Below, one piece after another: positions 31,372 to 39,088 of a stretch of DNA of 64,000 nt. The notes beneath the pieces are model-generated. The model saw only the letters and a program-made list of their open reading frames with translations, was not told where the DNA came from and did no database searches. Positions within the stretch are counted from its first letter, which is position 1. Every line of letters begins with the position of its first letter. Source of the DNA: DAOUJW01 sp965218945. Its GTDB lineage: Bacteria; Chloroflexota; Dehalococcoidia; Lucifugimonadales; UBA2985. The translations under genes were made by a program, and so were the position numbers. The stretch is from contig OZ244718.1 of NCBI GenBank assembly GCA_965218945.1, positions 1,426,001-1,490,000 of the forward strand, read 5' to 3'.

Positions 31372-31406
31372 AAGCCCGCCCTCGAATTGAGAGCGGGCTT
31401 TTTTGT
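31372..31406 (+). terminator. Rho-independent terminator
   Basis: AAGCCCGC-C-CTC pairs with GAG-A-GCGGGCTT around GAATT, with a single C/A mismatch, followed by a run of Ts. It closes the two-gene unit that starts at 30683. Confidence 0.9.
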
Positions 31407-31523
31407 TGCGAATCGACTCTTTGCGGACTATCCTACATTGAGTTATAGGCGTGGAGTGTACACAAGGATATAATTCCCTATTCAAAGGTCTCCAATCATT
31501 AGCGGCGTGACGCGCCTCGATGG

Positions 31524-32048
31524 CTAGAGCCAACCCGCGAGGGACAGCACCTCACGCGCGACCTCGCCGACCGAGCGGCCTGGACCATTGTCTACGACGA
31601 AATCCTCAACACCTGCCCGTTCCAGGATGTCAGCGAGTTCTGCAGCGCGCCTAAGCGCCTGGTCTAGGAACATGCCCGGCTCACGGATGCGAAGGCGTTC
31701 GTGCATCAGTGTAAGAGGAGCGGTCAGCCGGCACACGATGGGCAGGGCGCCTGGCACAGCGGCCCGGTAGTGGTCGAGCTCCGCGCGGTCCTCGACCACC
31801 CTGGCGACCATCAGCCGCTCAGCCCCAGCGGCAGCGTAGATCGGGCAGACGGCGGAAAGGTTTGCTAACGCCAGGCCCTGGCCATGAGGCTCACATTGCG
31901 GGTGCATCACGGAGAGCCAGTCGAGGTCGATAGCCGCGTGGGCAGTACCTGCCTCCGCCAGCAAGTCCGAGGCCTCGGAAAGTACTGTTGTCTTTCCTGT
32001 TCCCATGGACCCGGAGATGACAAGAAGCGGAACCGTCGTAGGCGCCAT
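31524..32048 (-). CDS. P-loop nucleotide kinase-like ATPase
   Basis: 174 residues from ATG 32048, chosen because the nucleotide-binding fold begins right after it; longer in-frame starts add an unlikely tail. The Walker A motif is ISGSMGTGKTT. A second acidic strand (AAIDLDWLSVMHP) and an Arg-rich lid (LTLMHERLRIREPG) fit the AAA_33/adenylylsulfate-kinase-like group of small phosphotransferases. The substrate is unknown. The ribosome site is poor. It is an isolated gene. Confidence 0.7.
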   Translation of the reverse strand: MAPTTVPLLVISGSMGTGKTTVLSEASDLLAEAGTAHAAIDLDWLSVMHPQCEPHGQGLALANLSAVCPIYAAAGAERLMVARVVEDRAELDHYRAAVPGALPIVCRLTAPLTLMHERLRIREPGMFLDQALRRAAELADILERAGVEDFVVDNGPGRSVGEVAREVLSLAGWL

Positions 32049-32259
32049 GTGTCTACCGGATATCAAATAAGGTGGTTGAGGACGTACAAATATAAAATCA
32101 TTTCGGTTTTCGGTCGCGAGCGCCAAAGGCAGGGCCAGTTGTCCATCACCAAGCAATCTAGATCCGGCGCTCTACCATTCCACTAGGCAGGAAACCACGC
32201 TATCCGGGCGGTCAGCCGACTGCACAGCCTGCTGAATGGCGTTGAAATTCGCACCCCTT

Positions 32260-32487
32260 TTAAGAAAAGCGTTCGATTTTCACTGAGGGATGATTGGCCT
32301 GGATATCTGCTGAGAACCAGGAACATTGGGCAAAGTGAGGAAACATGAACTCCACACTGTGCCTGTCGCCCTTGGCGCTCGACGCTGAGGCCTTGCCAGC
32401 ATACTTGCCGGCAAGGTCCCTGAGGGTGTCGCCCAGGTCTCCGGAGCTTTGCTCATTGCTATAGGAGATTTCCAGGTAGTGAGGCAA
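32260..32487 (-). CDS. Small unknown protein of 75 residues
   Basis: TTG 32487 lies downstream of GGGAGGTAAGGG. The sequence PHYLEISYSNEQSSGDLGDT and the Phe-rich part FMFPHFAQCSWFSAD suggest a small globular alpha/beta fold. It follows the molybdenum hydroxylase gene by 63 bases on the same strand and may be cotranscribed with it. No family is recognised. Confidence 0.5.
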   Translation of the reverse strand: MPHYLEISYSNEQSSGDLGDTLRDLAGKYAGKASASSAKGDRHSVEFMFPHFAQCSWFSADIQANHPSVKIERFS

Positions 32488-32550
32488 GGTTCTTTCCCTT
32501 ACCTCCCTGATGCCAGCGTCTGACTCAATTGGGGTGTCAATTTGACCCCT

Positions 32551-34836
32551 TTATTCTTTCCCATCCTGCTCCCACAACGCCTCGAGGATGTTGCCCGGGG
32601 ACATTGGCGTCTGTCGCATTCGTATTCCCACTGCATCGTAGATGGCGTTAGCGATGGCCGCCACCGGCGGAACTATGGGGATCTCCCCTACCCCGCGCGC
32701 TCCATACGGATGGCCCGGATTCGGCACCTCAACCAGGATTGTATCAATCATGGGAAGGTCCAGAGATATCGGCATCCTGTAGTCGAGCAGACTGAAGTTC
32801 GCCATCTGTCCCTCGGAGTTGTAGTAGTATTCCTCGTTCAGAGCCCAGCCGATGCCCTGCACGGCGCCGCCCTGCACCTGCCCCTCAACGTAGCTGGGAT
32901 GAATGGCGGTCCCGACGTCGGTGACCGCGGTGTACCTGAGGATGTCCACCTTGCCGGTCTCCGGGTCCACCTCCACGTCCACTATGTGAGTGGAAAGGGA
33001 CGCCCCAACCCCTTTTGGACTAACCGTAGCGCTGGCTATGATGGGGCCTCCGGTGTCCAGCAACCTCGCTGCCAACTGCTTGAAGGTCAAGGTCTGCTCG
33101 GTGTTGGCCGAGTGCCGGAACTCTCCGTCGGAGAACTCCACCTGGTCTGCCGTAGTCTCCCATATCAGCGCCGCTCGCTCCTTCATCTGCCCCACCACGT
33201 TGTGGGCGGCCTCATAGGTTGCCCAGCCAGTGGCGAAGGCGGTACGGCTTCCGCCGGTGACCGCCGTGTACCCGATAGCGCCGGTGTCGCCTACGATGGG
33301 GTGAACGTCCTCAGCCCTGATTCCCAGCACCTCGGCGGCGTGCATCGCCGTAGCCGCTCGCGTGCCGCCAATGTCCACCGACCCCGTCACCTGGTTCACC
33401 GTCCCGTCGTCGTTGACGCTCAGTGTAGCGCTTGACTCCAACCCGGCGTTTCCCCAATAGCCGCTTGCCACTCCCCTGCCCCGGTTCTTGCCCACCAACG
33501 GCGTTTGCCAATGGCTGCTTTCGAAAGTTTCCTGGAGTGTCTCAGCAGTACCGATTCGACCGTGTACTACGCCGTCGCCGCGTCGGTCTCCCTCCTTGGA
33601 GGCGTTCTTTAGCCGTATCTCTATCGGGTTCATGCCGATGCTCCTGGCTATCTCATCCAGAATCGTCTCGACTGCAAAGGAGCCGTGTGTAGCGCCCGGA
33701 GCGCGATATGCCCCGGTCTTGGGTTTGTTGACGATAACGTCGTAGGTCTTGAGGTTCAGATTCTCTACGTTATACGGGGAGAACATACACCGGGCGGCTC
33801 CGCCAACCGGAGAGCCGGGGAAAGCGCCGGCCTCGAAAGCCAGGTATGCCTCTCCGGCGATAATCTTGCCCTCCTTCGTGACGCCTATCTTCACCCGCAT
33901 GAAGGAGCCCGACGTGGGGCCTGTGGCCTCCATCACCTCGGCGCGGGACATAACCAGTTCTACGGGCTGTCCCGTCTTGCGAGAGAGGAGGGCCGCCGGT
34001 ACATCCAGATAGCAGAGTATCTTGCCTCCGAACCCACCGCCTATCTCCATGGGTATGACTCTGACCTGAGACTCCGGCAATCCAAGGAGAGCCGCAGTGG
34101 CTCGACGAACGTAGAATGGTCCCTGGTTGCTGGTCCAGACGGTTATCTCACCGTCCGCATTCCAGAAAGCGGTCGAGTTTGTGGGCTCAATGTACCCCTG
34201 ATGCACCGTGGGTGTGGTGAACTCATGCTCGACGACTATGTCCGCCTCCTCAAATCCCCTCCTCACGTCGCCAAGGTTGTACTCTTCGTAGGCCGCGATA
34301 TTGCTCACCTCTTCGGTAACGCGGCCCATGGATTTTGTCCTAAGGTCTTCTAGGATGATGGGCGCTCCCTCCGCCATGGCCTCCGGCGCCGTCAGGACAT
34401 AGGGCAGGACCTCGTAGCCCACGTCGATGAGAGACAGCGCCTCTTCGGCTACGTGGGCATTGATGGCTGCCACGACCGCGACGGGGTGTCCCTTGAACAG
34501 CGCCTTATCCGACGCCAGTATCATATCGCGGTAGTACTTCAGGTTGATGGCCCCTCCCTCGCCCCCCGCTATGGACACGGAACCGGTGAGCTGGGGCATA
34601 TCCTTACCGGTTATCACCGCCTTTACCCCCGGGTGAGCCTCAGCTTTGCTTACGTCAACGTACTTGATCCTGGCATGAGCATGAGGGCTGCGCAGGACCT
34701 TGCCGTACAGCGTTCCGGGCAGGTTGATGTCTGCGCCGTATTTGGCCCGCCCGGTCACCTTATCGACACCGTCGTGCCGGATTGGACGGGTCCCAATCAC
34801 CTTATATTCCGCCGGCCTGTTCTCAGCTATCGTCAT
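32551..34836 (-). CDS. Molybdenum hydroxylase large subunit (xanthine dehydrogenase/CoxL family)
   Basis: 761 residues from ATG 34836 with GAGGGGAA upstream. The small N-terminal a/b hammerhead domain (RAKYGADINLPGTLYGKVLR) and the molybdopterin-binding domain are complete, with GGGFGGK, GAYRAPGATHGSF and the C-terminal GARGVGEIP holding the catalytic Glu. The MoCo-loop signatures of CO dehydrogenase (AYRCSFR) are absent, so it is an aldehyde oxidase or xanthine dehydrogenase-type hydroxylase with unknown substrate. The usual iron-sulfur and FAD subunit genes are not in this window. Confidence 0.88.
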   Translation of the reverse strand: MTIAENRPAEYKVIGTRPIRHDGVDKVTGRAKYGADINLPGTLYGKVLRSPHAHARIKYVDVSKAEAHPGVKAVITGKDMPQLTGSVSIAGGEGGAINLKYYRDMILASDKALFKGHPVAVVAAINAHVAEEALSLIDVGYEVLPYVLTAPEAMAEGAPIILEDLRTKSMGRVTEEVSNIAAYEEYNLGDVRRGFEEADIVVEHEFTTPTVHQGYIEPTNSTAFWNADGEITVWTSNQGPFYVRRATAALLGLPESQVRVIPMEIGGGFGGKILCYLDVPAALLSRKTGQPVELVMSRAEVMEATGPTSGSFMRVKIGVTKEGKIIAGEAYLAFEAGAFPGSPVGGAARCMFSPYNVENLNLKTYDVIVNKPKTGAYRAPGATHGSFAVETILDEIARSIGMNPIEIRLKNASKEGDRRGDGVVHGRIGTAETLQETFESSHWQTPLVGKNRGRGVASGYWGNAGLESSATLSVNDDGTVNQVTGSVDIGGTRAATAMHAAEVLGIRAEDVHPIVGDTGAIGYTAVTGGSRTAFATGWATYEAAHNVVGQMKERAALIWETTADQVEFSDGEFRHSANTEQTLTFKQLAARLLDTGGPIIASATVSPKGVGASLSTHIVDVEVDPETGKVDILRYTAVTDVGTAIHPSYVEGQVQGGAVQGIGWALNEEYYYNSEGQMANFSLLDYRMPISLDLPMIDTILVEVPNPGHPYGARGVGEIPIVPPVAAIANAIYDAVGIRMRQTPMSPGNILEALWEQDGKE

Positions 34837-35120
34837 TTGGCTTCCCCTCTTTCCTGGTGTCAACCCTGATAAGAGATGACCCTGACCGAAATAAACTCTC
34901 AATACAAACGGCTTTCAGCCAATTATCTGATGCGTTGAACCTAACACAGACCTTTATTGGTAGTCAATCGCCCGTTTCTTCCGTCCTCCACTCGTCCGAT
35001 GTTCAAAGGACGCAAAACTCCGCAGACCGGAGGCCACGACTGCTAGCCGGGTACACGCATTGAACAGAGTGGCGCTGTAGTATGATAAGCTTCAGCGATA
35101 AGGACATAGGGGGCAGTCCA

Positions 35121-36044
35121 ATGAGCCATTCACACACCTATTCAGGTAATCCTTTGGACAGGGGCGAACGAGAACGCCGCGACGAAAACTGGATAACGGC
35201 TACGGCCAACGACCCGACCAGCCAATTTCTTCCTATGAATGACTTGAATGTCCTGGTGCGCCAAGGGTCTCAGGACACTCTGGGCTGGTTGAGCGCAAAG
35301 GAAATGCAGAGCTTTGGCAGTTACAGCAGGGTTTTCCTGCTTGGGCTGCTGGACGGGATAGCGTGTTACGTGGTTGACGTCTCAGAAAACGGACAAGCTA
35401 TCCCGGGTTCGGGTGGCAGTGGCGAATACAGGTACGTGGATGTCAGGACGGCCGCTGGGAATCTCAGCGGCGCAGATTCCGGGATAGTCGCTCAGGCGCG
35501 GGCCCAGGTCGATTGGCACAACCGAAACGGGTTCTGCTCCACCTGTGGTCACGAGACAGTCGTCAGACGCGGCGGTCAAACGCGGCAGTGCGCCAGGTGT
35601 GACGCTATACACTACCCGCGCACCGACCCCGTAATCATATCTGTGGTCTCCGACGGTGATAGATGCCTGCTGGGTCAAACACGGGGACGTGCGACGCAGA
35701 CGAACAGGTACTCGGCATTGGCCGGCTTTGTCGACCAGGGAGAATCGATTGAGGAGGCCGTAGCCAGAGAGGTGATGGAGGAGTCGGGAATCGTCATCGG
35801 GAACGTCCGTTACCACTCCTCTCAACCCTGGCCATTCCCCTCCTCTCTGATGATCGGTTGCCACGCCGAAGCGGTCACAACCAACATAAACATAGATGAT
35901 GAAGAGATGTCAGACATCCGTTGGTTTGAACGCGATGAGGTCCTTAAAGCGCTAGATGGAACAAGCGAGAATCTGGTCGTACCGGGTCCAATGGCTATCG
36001 CTCACCAGATCATCAGAGCATGGGCTACCAAGGAAGCGCCTTAG
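35121..36044 (+). CDS. nudC: NADH pyrophosphatase / RNA deNADding enzyme NudC
   Basis: 307 residues from ATG 35121, preferred over an ATG 39 bases earlier because GGGGGC precedes it. An N-terminal domain is followed by a zinc ribbon (FCSTCGHETVVR, then CARCDAIHYPRTDP). The Nudix box is complete (GFVDQGESIEEAVAREVMEE, then SG). The NudC signature SQPWPFPSSLMIG follows. It hydrolyses NADH to NMNH and AMP and can remove NAD caps from RNA 5' ends. It is divergent from the molybdenum hydroxylase gene. Confidence 0.93.
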   Translation: MSHSHTYSGNPLDRGERERRDENWITATANDPTSQFLPMNDLNVLVRQGSQDTLGWLSAKEMQSFGSYSRVFLLGLLDGIACYVVDVSENGQAIPGSGGSGEYRYVDVRTAAGNLSGADSGIVAQARAQVDWHNRNGFCSTCGHETVVRRGGQTRQCARCDAIHYPRTDPVIISVVSDGDRCLLGQTRGRATQTNRYSALAGFVDQGESIEEAVAREVMEESGIVIGNVRYHSSQPWPFPSSLMIGCHAEAVTTNINIDDEEMSDIRWFERDEVLKALDGTSENLVVPGPMAIAHQIIRAWATKEAP

Positions 36045-36088
36045 AGCGGCCCGTATTATTGGAGTGAACGCTGCCTGTCCTCAGCGAA

Positions 36089-37636
36089 CTACTGAAGTTC
36101 GATAAACACTTCCCCGGCTGTGCCGTCGACGGTAACGATAGAGCCGTCCCTGATTATATCGGTGCCGTTGCCAGTCCCAACCACGGCAGGAATCCCGAAC
36201 TCCCGGGCGACAACCGCCCCGTGGGATATCACCCCTCCGGAGTTGGTTACAATAGCTCCGACAATGCCAAAGAACGGAGTCCAGGGCGGCGTCAAGGCCC
36301 GGGCCACGAGGATATCCCCGTTCTTGAGGGTGCCGGCCTGATCCAGCGACTGGATGACTCTAGCCCTGCCGCGGTAGACCCCCGGCGATGCCGCCATACC
36401 TTTGACCGACTGTTGGGCAGCGCCTTCGGCCGGTATATCATCGGGCGATTTAAACGTCTCCGGCTTGAGGCCTAGGTAAAGCGGAGGCAAAATCGAGCGG
36501 TACTGGTCCTGCAAAGCGCGGCGGCGGGAGACCTCTTCCCTGGGTATGCCGATACCTTCCTCCAGGGCTTGGATTAGCTCCGACCTTTGATAGAAAAAGA
36601 CGTCGTCAGCAACACTCAGAAAGCCTTGCTTCTGGAGATGGCTTCCTATTACCAGCCATCGCGCCCTGGAAGCGGAGACCAGCCTTTGGTCGCACACCAG
36701 GTTATGGTCCTCAAGATTGGGAATGAGCTGCTGAGCCATCTCCAGCAGAAGCGCCAGGTCTCTGGTGTCTGTGTCGTCGGACGGGCTGTTGCGCAGCTCC
36801 GCCTCCAGTTCCGCGCGGCGACTAGCCTGCTTAACAGACATTCCCACCGGGCTCTTGGAATCATCCTGCGTGGAGTATGCCCGTATCATTGCGAGCGGCA
36901 CAGGCGACCCATCGCGCCAGTTGGGCAAGTCCTGCAGGCCGTTGTTTGTAGTGTACCCAAACTTCTCCAGCATGCCGGCAAAGCTATCTCGAAACGCCTT
37001 GGCAGCAGGCGTGTCCGGCGACGGGGGGCCACTTTCCAAAAGGGTTTGGAGGGATTCATCGGCGCGCACCAAGCGACTCAGGTCCCAGAGCGCGGCGGCC
37101 CGGTCAAGCGAAAGATGCGGCAATCCCAGCAGCAGAGCCATTGCGTCGTGGCGGCGCTCCTCTCCGAAGCGTTTCACGTACTCGTCCGTAAAGCGCGTTG
37201 CCGCCGCTCTGGCCGGCCCCACCGCCGTACGGTGGACTCCCCCAAAGACGCGCCTGTACTCCTGGTCCTGCGAATCCAGGACCTCGGCCCAGTCACCTGC
37301 CGGCACAGTCGTCGGATCGAAGTTCTCCAGCATGTGAGCCACATTGTCGATCTCGGGCGGCCACTCCTGTCGCCATCCCGTGAGGTCTTCCACCGTCTCC
37401 GGCGCAGGCATTGTCCCGAATGGAGACGGCGCGCCGGTGGCGTTGGTCACCTGGCGGGCGTAGTTATACCCGTTTATAGTGATGGCTGTGGGATGACCAT
37501 CCGTATGAACCACAGCGCCGGTGGGACCTGCGCTCGCTATAAGAGGTGGATGAGATGCCGGGTTGTGCTCATCCTGCAATATCCAGGAGTATATTTCGTA
37601 GCTGGGATCGGGCAGCGCAATTTCCGTTCCTTGAGA
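36089..37636 (-). CDS. PEP-synthase-like subunit with phosphohistidine swivel domain
   Basis: 515 residues. ATG 37636 has GGAGG directly upstream, so the longer in-frame start is rejected. The C-terminal 90 residues are the PEP-utilising swivel domain with the phosphate-carrying His in NSGGVISHGAVVAREFGIPA. The long middle part (YEIYSWILQDEHNPASHP..) resembles the substrate-binding region of rifampicin phosphotransferases and phenylphosphate synthase subunit 1. There is no ATP-grasp domain and no PEP-binding barrel. The ATP-grasp half is encoded by the divergent gene at 37952, suggesting a two-subunit dikinase. Confidence 0.75.
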   Translation of the reverse strand, partial: SQGTEIALPDPSYEIYSWILQDEHNPASHPPLIASAGPTGAVVHTDGHPTAITINGYNYARQVTNATGAPSPFGTMPAPETVEDLTGWRQEWPPEIDNVAHMLENFDPTTVPAGDWAEVLDSQDQEYRRVFGGVHRTAVGPARAAATRFTDEYVKRFGEERRHDAMALLLGLPHLSLDRAAALWDLSRLVRADESLQTLLESGPPSPDTPAAKAFRDSFAGMLEKFGYTTNNGLQDLPNWRDGSPVPLAMIRAYSTQDDSKSPVGMSVKQASRRAELEAELRNSPSDDTDTRDLALLLEMAQQLIPNLEDHNLVCDQRLVSASRARWLVIGSHLQKQGFLSVADDVFFYQRSELIQALEEGIGIPREEVSRRRALQDQYRSILPPLYLGLKPETFKSPDDIPAEGAAQQSVKGMAASPGVYRGRARVIQSLDQAGTLKNGDILVARALTPPWTPFFGIVGAIVTNSGGVISHGAVVAREFGIPAVVGTGNGTDIIRDGSIVTVDGTAGEVFIELQ

Positions 37637-37782
37637 CATCAGGCCTCCGTCAACTGGATATGAGCGGCAAATATGGTCACAAACACCAAAATCTACAGGA
37701 ATCTCGCCCTGGTCGCGAATATGAGATTTCATATTAACACGATAGAGGAAACAAGTGGAATGCCCATTTCTTCGCTGCGGAT

Positions 37783-37812
37783 GATATACTATTGCACTAT
37801 TGACGAGGTCAA
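37783..37812 (-). promoter_or_regulatory. Promoter for the swivel-domain gene
   Basis: On the complement, TTGACC (37812-37807), 18 bases, TATATC (37788-37783). It lies in the divergent gap and would give a leader of about 140 bases before ATG 37636. Confidence 0.45.
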
Positions 37813-37951
37813 TGCCCCTGGACGGTTTTTGGCTGGACAGTTCATAGCTGGACAACCAAGCGATTCAACACATCACTCGTTGCCATAAGTCATGGAAAGA
37901 GGACACGGGTTCATCAGAGCGCACAGGGACAGTCCGAAGGAACAGGAACAC

Positions 37952-38833
37952 ATGACCATTCTGTGGTTGGGAGAACCCCGCTGTAGCGACCCATCCCTGG
38001 TAGGCGGGAAGGCAGCGAATCTGAGCGTTCTTGCCGAGAGCTACGCCGTTCCGCCCGGATTCGCAGTAACCTCGGAGGCCTTGGATCAAGCCATTAAAGG
38101 CGGATTCACCGTCGATACTACGGTTGTTGAAGTACACCTGATTCCGCAGACTCTGTATGAACTAATTTGTGAGGCCTATCGCGCTTTATCCAAGGCTTGC
38201 CACCAGGAACAGGTTAGCGTGGCGGTTCGCTCATCCGCTTTGGATGAGGACGGCAGTGCAACCTCGTTCGCGGGTCAGCATTCCACATTTCTGAATGTAT
38301 CAGGTGAGCAAGCGGTGGCCGGCGCTATCGCCGAATGCTGGCGCTCGGCCTTTAGTGCGCCTGCCCTGTACTACCGGAGCCAGCAGGGCCTTGACTCGGA
38401 CAATATTGGAATGGCTGCCCTTGTGCAGCAAATGTTGCCTGCAGACGCGTCTGCCGTCGTGTTCAGCGCAAATCCCGTTACGGGAAACCGGGATGAGATT
38501 ATGATTAACGCCAGCTGGGGTCTCGGCGAAAGCATTGTCTCAGGCACGGTGACACCGGACACATTCGTGGTCCGCAAGTCCGGCATGACCATTATTGCCA
38601 CAGAGATAGGTGAGAAAGCCACCATGACGGCCCCAATGCCAGGGGGCGTCGGTGAAGTCGATGTGCCGGCGCAGTGGCAAATGCAGCCATCAATTACCAA
38701 TGAACAGGTCGTAGAGCTGGCGAAACTGGCCGTCGAGCTGGAAGCCGGAATGGGCTGGCCCGTTGACATCGAGTGCTCATACTATCAGGAACGCCTCTAC
38801 CTGCTGCAATGCAGGCCAATCACAACTCTTTGA
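37952..38833 (+). CDS. ATP-grasp subunit of a PEP-synthase-like dikinase
   Basis: 293 residues from ATG 37952 behind AGGAACAGGAAC. It is the complete N-terminal nucleotide-binding unit of PEP synthase/PPDK and nothing else. VGGKAANLSVLAE and PPGFAVT come first, then the lid VAVRSSALDEDGSATSFAGQ, VVFSANPVTGNRDEIMINAS, GLGESIVSGTVTPDTFVV and the ending YLLQCRPITTL. Alone it could phosphorylate nothing; it needs the swivel-His protein, which is coded divergently at 36089. A split of this kind is known for phenylphosphate synthase. Confidence 0.82.
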   Translation: MTILWLGEPRCSDPSLVGGKAANLSVLAESYAVPPGFAVTSEALDQAIKGGFTVDTTVVEVHLIPQTLYELICEAYRALSKACHQEQVSVAVRSSALDEDGSATSFAGQHSTFLNVSGEQAVAGAIAECWRSAFSAPALYYRSQQGLDSDNIGMAALVQQMLPADASAVVFSANPVTGNRDEIMINASWGLGESIVSGTVTPDTFVVRKSGMTIIATEIGEKATMTAPMPGGVGEVDVPAQWQMQPSITNEQVVELAKLAVELEAGMGWPVDIECSYYQERLYLLQCRPITTL

Positions 38834-39031
38834 TAGACTTGAAGGCCAAGACCATACCTCGTAATCCTATGTGCTATATAGTATTATGTACCCACTGGTT
38901 CTACTCAATAAACCCTGCCAACCTGAATCTTCATGACTAGACCACAGCGCTACTGTCCGCGCAGAATTCGCAATACAACACCGCAGGCCAATCGATCGCG
39001 CGGTGGGTGTGATGTAATAGCGGGACTTCAA

Positions 39032-39046
39032 TGATACAGGGTATCA
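39032..39046. promoter_or_regulatory. Palindrome upstream of the large exported protein
   Basis: TGATAC-AGG-GTATCA is a perfect 6-base inverted repeat, 42 bases before the ATG at 39089. It is a possible operator; no clear promoter was found next to it. Confidence 0.3.
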
Positions 39047-39088
39047 CAGCAATTATTTTGACGAAATTCCGTGACTAAGGAGCTGTAG

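Noticed and set aside
32155..32190. tRNA D-arm-like sequence on the minus strand (GGAATGGTAGAGCGCCGGATC)
   Set aside because: No anticodon or T arm can be folded after it. At most a 5' tRNA fragment, too short to call.
36587..37663. Plus-strand open frame of 358 codons
   Set aside because: It is the antisense shadow of the swivel-domain gene, which has a ribosome site and recognisable domains.
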